Source of the DNA: Cephalotus follicularis
Lineage: Eukaryota; Streptophyta; Magnoliopsida; Oxalidales; Cephalotaceae
Assembly: GCA_001972305.1 (NCBI GenBank)
Contig: BDDD01000894.1
Span: 204,512 to 268,511 of the forward strand
Length of the DNA stretch: 64,000 nucleotides
Direction of reading: 5' to 3'
Shown here: in pieces, positions 57,779-64,000 of the stretch
Layout: every line of letters starts with the position of its first letter
Position numbering within the stretch: position 1 is the first letter of the stretch
The notes under the pieces: generated by a model
The model's database searches: none
What the model saw: only the letters and a program-made list of their open reading frames with translations
Told to the model about the DNA's origin: nothing
Translations under genes and position numbers: made by a program

Positions 57779-58936
57779 AGCGTTTGAAAAATAGTTTTCA
57801 ATGATTGCATGGACATTTTAATTGATTGATTGGTGTCGTGAATCTAATTTTGGAACATTGGATGCACATTCCCATTTCTCCATTAGACATCACCACTTTT
57901 TGCCATTGTACTGATAGATTGATTGTATTGTATGGATCCTATAGAGCGACCTTATGGCTCGCATTGGCATGTTAGGCTGTTGACTCTCTCCACCTAATTC
58001 GTCGATCGTTTCATTTATTGTATTGTCCTACTGACGAGCAATATTGATTGATTGACAATTGATGCTCCTCTACGGCTGTAGCTCTCCGACGGTTGAAGCT
58101 CCCCGATGGTTGAAACTCATCGATATTGTATTGACCCAGCCGTAGGTTGGAAGATCTATGAGTCCCAGACCTGATCAGTCTGAGACAAGTAGATAGATCT
58201 CCCAACCTTTTTGAAGGATTTGCTTCCGTGGGATTGATCATTCTCATTGATTGACATTGTATTGACCCGAGGTCACATGCTCTATAGGATATGATTGATT
58301 GATTGGGTGTTTTATACACCACCATTGAATGTCTGCCATTGATTGATTGCTATAGATCCTATCCATATGCGCTGTTATGGGCTAGTGTGATATGGATAGT
58401 TAGATCGCCAATTGTATGCATGCATTTTCCATATCATGCATTGATATTGTACACAGAACAATTATATTGTATAATCTGTCACAAATATTGCACCTTGTAC
58501 ATGCATACATGTTGCATAGGGGTTCTATTTAGCCTTGTGGCTAGCCCCATCCTACGGGATGGGGCTGTGTGTGCATTCTTGTGTGGCACAGGTAGGACAG
58601 CAGGTAACAACGAATAGAAGAATTGAAGATTCGATTTAACCACATGACCATTTTGTTTTGACAGAGCATGTATTGTAAACTGTATTGAAAAGGGTGATGT
58701 TTAGTATTGTATTGTATCATTTTACAGATGATTGTAAGTTGTGATGGATTATTGATGCAGTAGTGATCGATAATGGTCATGGTTTCGTAAGAGAATTATG
58801 TTGTATCTTCCGCATATTGAGATGTATTGTAAAGTTTTGGTTTTCCGCATTTTTATATTGCTAGTCCCGACCACTTTATTGTGTATTGGATTGAGAATAA
58901 TGCCACATGTTCATCCTCTAGGCGCGGGGTGTTACA
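57779..58936 (+). mobile_element. Right part of LTR-like element X
   Basis: It continues the sequence interrupted at 1902 and ends GCGCGGGGTGTTACA at 58936, a typical LTR terminus. It is rich in ATTGATTGATT words, shared in style with 1200-1260. No reading frame is supported. The next bases AGAT (58937-58940) repeat those before 791. Confidence 0.55.
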
Positions 58937-59761
58937 AGATGTATGGTGACAAATTTTGGTGTAAGAGCTGTGTCTAGATGACATCCCCTATTGCGAAAGA
59001 ATGTCATCTTTACACAAATCTTTAAGGACAGGGATCTGAACCTCAAACAGGGGTCAGATCATTGCACGTGAACTTGTCAGCCTCAGGCATGGGAGTTCTA
59101 TTGACTACTCTTTGGGTGAGATCGATATTGCAGGACAGGATCAGTGATGTACAGTGATAGGATCGTAAGCACACCGACTACTCGCTTTGAGATAATGGAA
59201 CGCTGATATATGGGGACAGGTTATGTACGTCTCACACTGAAGCCGTCAAACGTAAGTTTTTGAGAAGGCCATGACTTATCTTATGTGATGCAACCTAGTA
59301 GTGCCAAGTGTATCATCACTTGAGGGTGCACTTCTGGTAGAACAACATGAAGAGAAATAATGTAGCTTTGATAACCAGATGTTCAACATAGCAGTAAATC
59401 AATGTAGAGCAACAGTGAAACTTAAAAACTATTATAGCTGCTCTATATTCCCAAGCGAAAGTGTGTGTTATCATTTATTATGCCCTTGTGCTATTGATGC
59501 AAATTTGATGTGCGCTCGTGTGCATTTTGAGCACATGATGCATTCATTGTCCACACGAAGAGTTTGTACTTGTGCCTATTGGTGAAAGTATTGGTTCTCT
59601 TGATGTTTCCACATGATTGACGTTGACTATCATCGTTTTGATTTGTGGTTCGTTTAGACAATCTCTTGCTTTGTGTACGTTTGGGTGTTTGAGTGGTATT
59701 TTGGTTAGGTGACTTGGCTGACTCCATGTTGATTCATCAAACTGTCAATGGGCATGCCTCT

Positions 59762-60043
59762 TCAGTTTTTGTCCTCGGGCATATTTGCTATTGGTGGGTT
59801 GCGTTTGAGATCCTGTATTGCATATCTATGAAACGGAATCCCAATGTCCCTTGGAAGATTTTTGCCTGATGCCCTTTGAGGTGTTGGGTTGGACATGTAG
59901 TAGTTCTTGTGTTCCAAGCATGCGTTGTTCATTCTACTTTGTTGTGGGCCACTAGACCTTTCTCGTATAGTTGGATATGGTATATCAAGTGGGCGTGGGA
60001 TTTCGTTCCTTATTCGCATGTCCAAGAGTTTTTCACTCGACAC
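59762..60043 (-). other. Weak antisense reading frame shared with LARD internals
   Basis: The minus strand gives about 93 codons from a GTG, with no ATG at the frame start. Parts (NLPRDIGIPFHRYAIQDLKR) are recognisable in the same frame at 20196-20444 and 51971-52219 (NIPRDIRIPFHKYATRHLKR). One-base indels break the remainder. It runs antisense to the LTR orientation. The function, and whether it codes at all, are unknown. Confidence 0.3.
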
Positions 60044-60263
60044 GTATGATGTTCATGTGTCTCGTTGACCCCCCAAACCTGTCTGCTGGCTTCAATCGGT
60101 GGCATGTGGTGTTTGACATCATGTGGGAGCATGTCATGATAGACTTCGTCACATGACCAACATGGGCACAGTTAAGGTATGATGCGAAATAAGTCATATT
60201 GGAATGACCTACCTAAACGACTCAATTCTATCGATCTAGCTCACTTGTGATCTAGACCGCTTG

Positions 60264-60379
60264 GGGTGCGATCATACCAGCACTAATGCACCGGATCCCA
60301 ACAGAACTCCGCAGTTTAGCGTGCTTAGGCAAGAGTCATACTAAGATGGGATTTGCTATAGGATTTCCTCATGCACAGG
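60264..60379 (+). ncRNA. 5S rRNA-derived module, best preserved copy
   Basis: It begins GGGTGCGATCATACCAGCAC and continues through ATGCACCGGATCCCA, CAGAACTCCGCAGTT, TAGCGTGCTTAGGCAAGAG and TACTAAGATGGG, in 5S rRNA order and spacing and over nearly the full length of about 118 bases. Box A is close to consensus. The box C end (GTGACC in 5S) is altered to ATTTGCTA, so a functional gene is doubtful. No 5S spacer or tandem array surrounds it; the flanks belong to the LARD internal domain. Confidence 0.88.
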
Positions 60380-60380
60380 A

Positions 60381-60889
60381 AAGACTTGACTATGACTGAC
60401 TCAACAAATCGATGCATTTTCTATTGACTCGGGTTATCGACGATGTAGGTTGCTTGGCAACGTTACATGGAATCATCAAGCTTCATATGGCTTCAGTAAG
60501 TATCGTGCTGGGTTTGGAGACAAGGTCTACTTCTCGATTTTTTTTTCCCACTTTTCAAAGTGTCTTGGGTACTAGTTCAAGGGTTAGTGTAGTTAGTGTC
60601 CTCAGACTTTCAGGCAGTCAGCTTTATAGCAGTTGAGTTTATTAAAGGTACATCACAGGCACATGCACCATACCCTAGAAGTCATCTCTAGCCTTGCATT
60701 GCATTCATAGGGATTATTGAAATTTTGTATATACATATATTCCTGCAAGGGTATGTACCCAATATTCTTTTCTAGCATATAGAGAATTGGGGTGGTAGGG
60801 CAGACGAAGTGTAAGTCCTAGTAGACCATCGAAACACTTTTACGTTAGCTAGAGGGGTCATATACTTTACACGTTGTGAGATAAAAATT
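60381..60889. other. Unassigned sequence
   Basis: No domain, LTR terminus or repeat of this window was recognised. A T9-type run occurs near 60540. It joins the 5S-derived module to the pararetrovirus relic. Confidence 0.4.
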
Positions 60890-63262
60890 TAAAATCATTG
60901 ATAAAGAATAAATTGTGTAGAACTATGTCTTCACGTACCATTAGCGGTTCAGAAACTAGTAATAATTCAAATAGAGAAAGAACTAGATGAAAGAATAAAA
61001 CAATTGCAAAATTTGAAACCACCAAACAAAAAAAGTTTGTAACAACTGTTATTATTGTAGAAAACCTAATCATATTGCAAAATATTGTCATACAAGATTA
61101 CAAATTAAGAAATTAGATGAATCTAAAACTCAATCTAATACTCTTAAAAATATTTAAAAATCTCATGAAATAATTTCTCCCACATATTCTGAAATAAAAC
61201 ACCAAACAATTAGAATTAATAAACCATATGAAATCAATAAATATATAATAAGAGAATATTTTCTTCAAACAAAATATTTACGAAAAAGATACAAATTCTT
61301 TAAAAAATATTCTGAAAATGAACAAAATGATATTCGAACAACATGGTATAAGTACATGACTAAAATCAAGACTCATGTTATGTTTTTCGATTATTTACCA
61401 ATTTATATTAATTAACAAGAAAATAAAAAATATTTTGAAGAAGAAAATAAAATTTTAGAAAAAGAATATAAACATTCTTCTACCAATCAAACCTCAGACA
61501 ATGAAATCATTAAAAATAATTCCCTTCAAACAAATACATCTACCAATAACCCATAAGAAAGCAATAATAAAACTGAAATTTTAGAAAAAGAAATTGAAAA
61601 TTTTAAAGAAAACAAAAAACTTGAAATTAAACATTTCCTTGAAAAACAAACTAACAATAATAACAAGGAATTCAAAATCTTTATGGATCAAACTACTGAT
61701 AACGAAGTTTTTAAAAACATTCATCCATTGTCTAAAGAAGTTGAAATTAGTAAAATTCAAACAACTCATTTACAAATTTAAAAAATTGAGACACCATTAA
61801 CTACACATGAAATTGATAAAATTAATGAACAAACGTTTAAGGAAAAAAATGAATGTTTCAAACATCCAGATTCTTCAATACAAATTCAGCAAATTAATAA
61901 TTCTTTTTCAGACTCTGAACAAGAATCTGATGATTCTAACATTAAAATTCACAACTGTAAAAAATATTTTGAAGGATAAAAAATTTTAGAAAACAAAGAT
62001 TTCGAAAAAGAAAATGAAACGAATTTAAAAAATTTTAAGAATATTGAAAATCAAGAAATGGAAGAAGTCCATATACCAAAAATTCAAGACAATAAACAAA
62101 AAATTTGTATGATAAATACTGATAAACAAAAAGAATCTAGTTTATTATTACAATTAGTTGATAAAATTGATAATCTAGAATTAAAAAGAGAGTATTTATT
62201 AAAATTAAAAGAAATAATAAACATTGAACCTACAACATCAACTGATCAACCGTACACATTATAAAAAATATTTCAAAAATTTAATAATCCACCATCACAA
62301 AGCTTAACATTATAAAGATTTGCAAAAAAAAAAAATTAAAGACACTAAACAAGAGTTACAAAAATTTAAAGAAAGAAACAAATTATACATTTAGAACAAA
62401 TATTATTACAAAACCATTCGTCTTCCTCTTCTTCTGATAAAGAAATTGAACCAAATGACCCTATTGATCCAGAAATTCTAGAAGAAACATCAACCAAATT
62501 TACCAATTTAATAGAAAGAATAACATACCAAAAATGACATATTAACATCACCATTATAATTCAAGATTCTTTTAAACTTCAAACAATTGCTCTAATAGAT
62601 TCAGGTGCACAAATGAAAAAGATTAAATGAAGTAAAATGGCTGGAATAAAATACTATTTTTGAAAAGATTAAATCTTCATATTAACCGCTTTTCATTTAT
62701 TGTATAACATATTAACATTACGATTATAATTCAAGAGTCTTTTAAACGTCAAACAATTGTCTACTTAATTCTTAAGTCAAACTCTTCTCTAACGTAATCG
62801 CGGATATCGCTTCATCCAAGCAACATTCAATCAAATACCAATGACTAAAGAAATTAATCTTTTAAAAGCATTATCCGTGTTTAAAGAGAATTCAATAAAC
62901 TTGATAAAAATAAAAGAAAATCATTTATATTTTATGAAGAAAGAAATATAAAATCAGAAACTTGAACAACAATTACAAACTTTACAAATTTTAGAAAAAA
63001 ATAATTCATTAAAAAATAACATAACCAATCAACTTTGTTCAGACCTTCCCCATGCCTTTTGGCACAGAAAAAGACATGTGGTATCTTTACCATATGAAAA
63101 AGATTTATCTGAACAAAACTTTCCCACTAAATCAAGACCAATTCAAATGACACATGAATTAATGAAACATTGTAAAAAAGAAATTCAAGAATTACTGAAT
63201 AAAAATTTAATTAGTCCTAGCAAATCCCCTTGAAGTTGTGTAGCCTTTTATGTCAATAAAAA
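60890..63262 (+). pseudogene. Endogenous pararetrovirus (Caulimoviridae) relic, truncated
   Basis: A strongly AT-rich, Lys/Asn-rich reading with many stops. A CX2CX4HX4C zinc knuckle lies at 61047-61088 (coat-protein type). A Glu/Lys-rich low-complexity region follows, then a protease active-site-like DSGA at 62598-62609 and, at about 63040-63262, the N-terminal part of a caulimovirid reverse transcriptase (SRPIQM...LLNKNLI...SKSP). A TGA at 63231-63233 replaces the Trp codon there. The RT ends at 63262, where an LTR begins, so the catalytic part is missing. Coat/protease/RT order fits the family; the genus (florendovirus- or petuvirus-like) is a guess. It cannot express an intact product. 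Confidence 0.8.
62538..62759 (+). repeat. Direct repeat of about 52 bp flanking the protease motif
   Basis: CATATTAACATCACCATTATAATTC...AAACAATTG at 62538-62589 recurs with a few changes at 62708-62759. The DSGA motif lies only after the first copy. Confidence 0.8.
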
Positions 63263-64000
63263 TGTAATGCCCGAAAATTCGATTTCATGTATTATTGTAA
63301 TCCTCGATGTAGTTTTTACCTTGAATTAATAAAAAATGAATTTGTTGGTTGGTATCTTGGATTTAAATTAGCTTAGAGCATTTAGAAGTGTGATTCTAAG
63401 TATAATTTTGGGAATTTTGGCTTGGAGCTACTGGGAGGCTCAATGATACTGGAAAGGAGACACAAAGTGGTGGACTTCCGATTTCTAACTTGAAATCAAA
63501 GGTAGGGGAAATGGTAGAGAATTCTATGCATGCATTTTGAGTTTAAGAGTAATGATATTATTATAAATGAATGGTGTAGTTGTTTGGCTGTGGATTTCTG
63601 TATTAATGTTGTGTTACTGTTAATGAATAACCTGACATGCACACTGAATTTTGGATGGAGTTATGGATTGGTTTTCATGCAATACCATGTTTGGATATCG
63701 TTTGAATTATGATGAAAACGGAGAATAATGCATGAATTGAGTTGTATTTGGGACCATGATATGACTACTGGTGATATTCTAGGAGCTGAATACGTGTGGA
63801 TAAGTTTCAATTGCTTGTTGAATGGATTTAGAAGTGAATTACTGGTACTATCCAGCCCAGGACAGTCGACTACTCGATCTTCCAGCCGACTGTCAAGTAA
63901 GAACAGTCGACAGTGCATGCGTTTTTGCCCAGAACAGTCGACTGTTGGGGAAGAACAGTCGACTGACTCAAGGATCCAGCCGACTGTTATGGAAAAACAG
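63263..64000 (+). mobile_element. LTR inserted in the pararetrovirus relic (left part, runs off the window)
   Basis: It begins TGTAATGCCCGAAAATTCG directly after viral RT sequence. The stretch about 63430-63560 resembles the Tekay-plus LTR (for example ATGCATGCATTTTGAGTTTAAGA and AAGGTAGGGGAAATGG, compare 35560-35605). The palindrome cluster at 63862-64000, however, is of the CAGTCGACTG type, as in the solo LTR 9962-20107. Confidence 0.72.
63862..64000. repeat. CAGTCGACTG palindrome cluster at window end
   Basis: Units GACAGTCGACTACT, CAGCCGACTGTC, ACAGTCGACAGTG, ACAGTCGACTGTTGG, ACAGTCGACTGACTC and CAGCCGACTGTT recur about every 20-25 bases up to the window edge. Confidence 0.85.

Larger units (their letters stand above)
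58937..60380 (+). mobile_element. Relic of LARD internal domain, plus strand
   Basis: It opens GTGACAAATTTTGGTGTAAGAGC, an LTR end plus decayed primer site, then aligns in reverse complement with the LARD internal domains (for example 59080-59260 with 53000-53170, and 59690-60060 with 51880-52240). A deletion of about 130 bases removes most of the tRNA-like part. Similarity stops right after the 5S module at about 60380. Confidence 0.78.

Noticed and set aside
60264-60379. Functional 5S rRNA gene
   Set aside because: Box C and the 3' third are altered, no tandem 5S repeat or spacer is present, and the flanks are retroelement sequence.

Overview
This window is a repeat-dense block of a flowering-plant (probably eudicot) nuclear genome. 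I find no convincing host gene. The evidence is the content: Ty3/gypsy (Tekay/Del chromovirus type) and Ty1/copia (Sirevirus type) retrotransposons with initiator-Met-tRNA primer sites (TGGTATCAGAGC), several solo LTRs with target-site duplications (TSDs), a very large non-coding LTR element (LARD type), and a broken caulimovirid (endogenous pararetrovirus) fragment. The species cannot be named from sequence alone.

Layout, outermost to innermost. (i) 1-790 is unassigned. (ii) An LTR-like sequence 'X' runs about 791-1902 and resumes at 57779-58936. (iii) Into X went a plus-strand solo LTR of the LARD superfamily (1903-5619, tail 57729-57773; TSD ATTCG/ATTCA). (iv) Into that LTR went a minus-strand tandem LARD (5620-57723; exact TSD AGGCT) with the layout LTR - internal - LTR - internal - LTR: LTRs 5620-9427, 22222-49315 and 53995-57723, each about 3.7-3.9 kb once insertions are removed, and two internal domains of about 2.64 kb each. 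(v) Into this array went a solo LTR 9962-20107 (itself split by a Sirevirus, 11672-19359), a complete minus-strand Tekay element 22458-32354 (TSD GTAAT), a complete plus-strand Tekay element 34702-48028 (TSD CGATT) with its own solo-LTR insertion 41639-44800 (TSD GTCGG), and a solo LTR 49792-51825 (TSD ACATG). (vi) Right of X lie a plus-strand relic of the LARD internal domain (58937-60380), an unassigned stretch, the pararetrovirus relic (about 60890-63262), and a further LTR (63263-end) that cuts the viral reverse transcriptase region.

Coding content is retroelement only and mostly decayed. The Sirevirus keeps an open gag, a broken RT/RNase H and an extra 'env-like' plant-transposon ORF, but its protease and integrase are missing. 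Both Tekay copies encode gag-protease-RT-RNase H-integrase-chromodomain with several stops, two of them at identical codons in the two copies.

Two signals stand out. First, the LARD internal domain carries a 5S rRNA-derived module (three copies: 9668-9779 minus, 49553-49660 minus, 60264-60379 plus) and a tRNA B-box-like sequence on the opposite strand. Second, the LTRs of several otherwise different families carry clusters of short palindromes that share a TCGA centre but have family-specific arms (AAAGACRTCGAYGTCTTT, AAGCGTCGACGCTT, AACAGTCGACTGTT). In the Tekay-like LTRs these usually form two clusters, one on each side of the promoter/leader.
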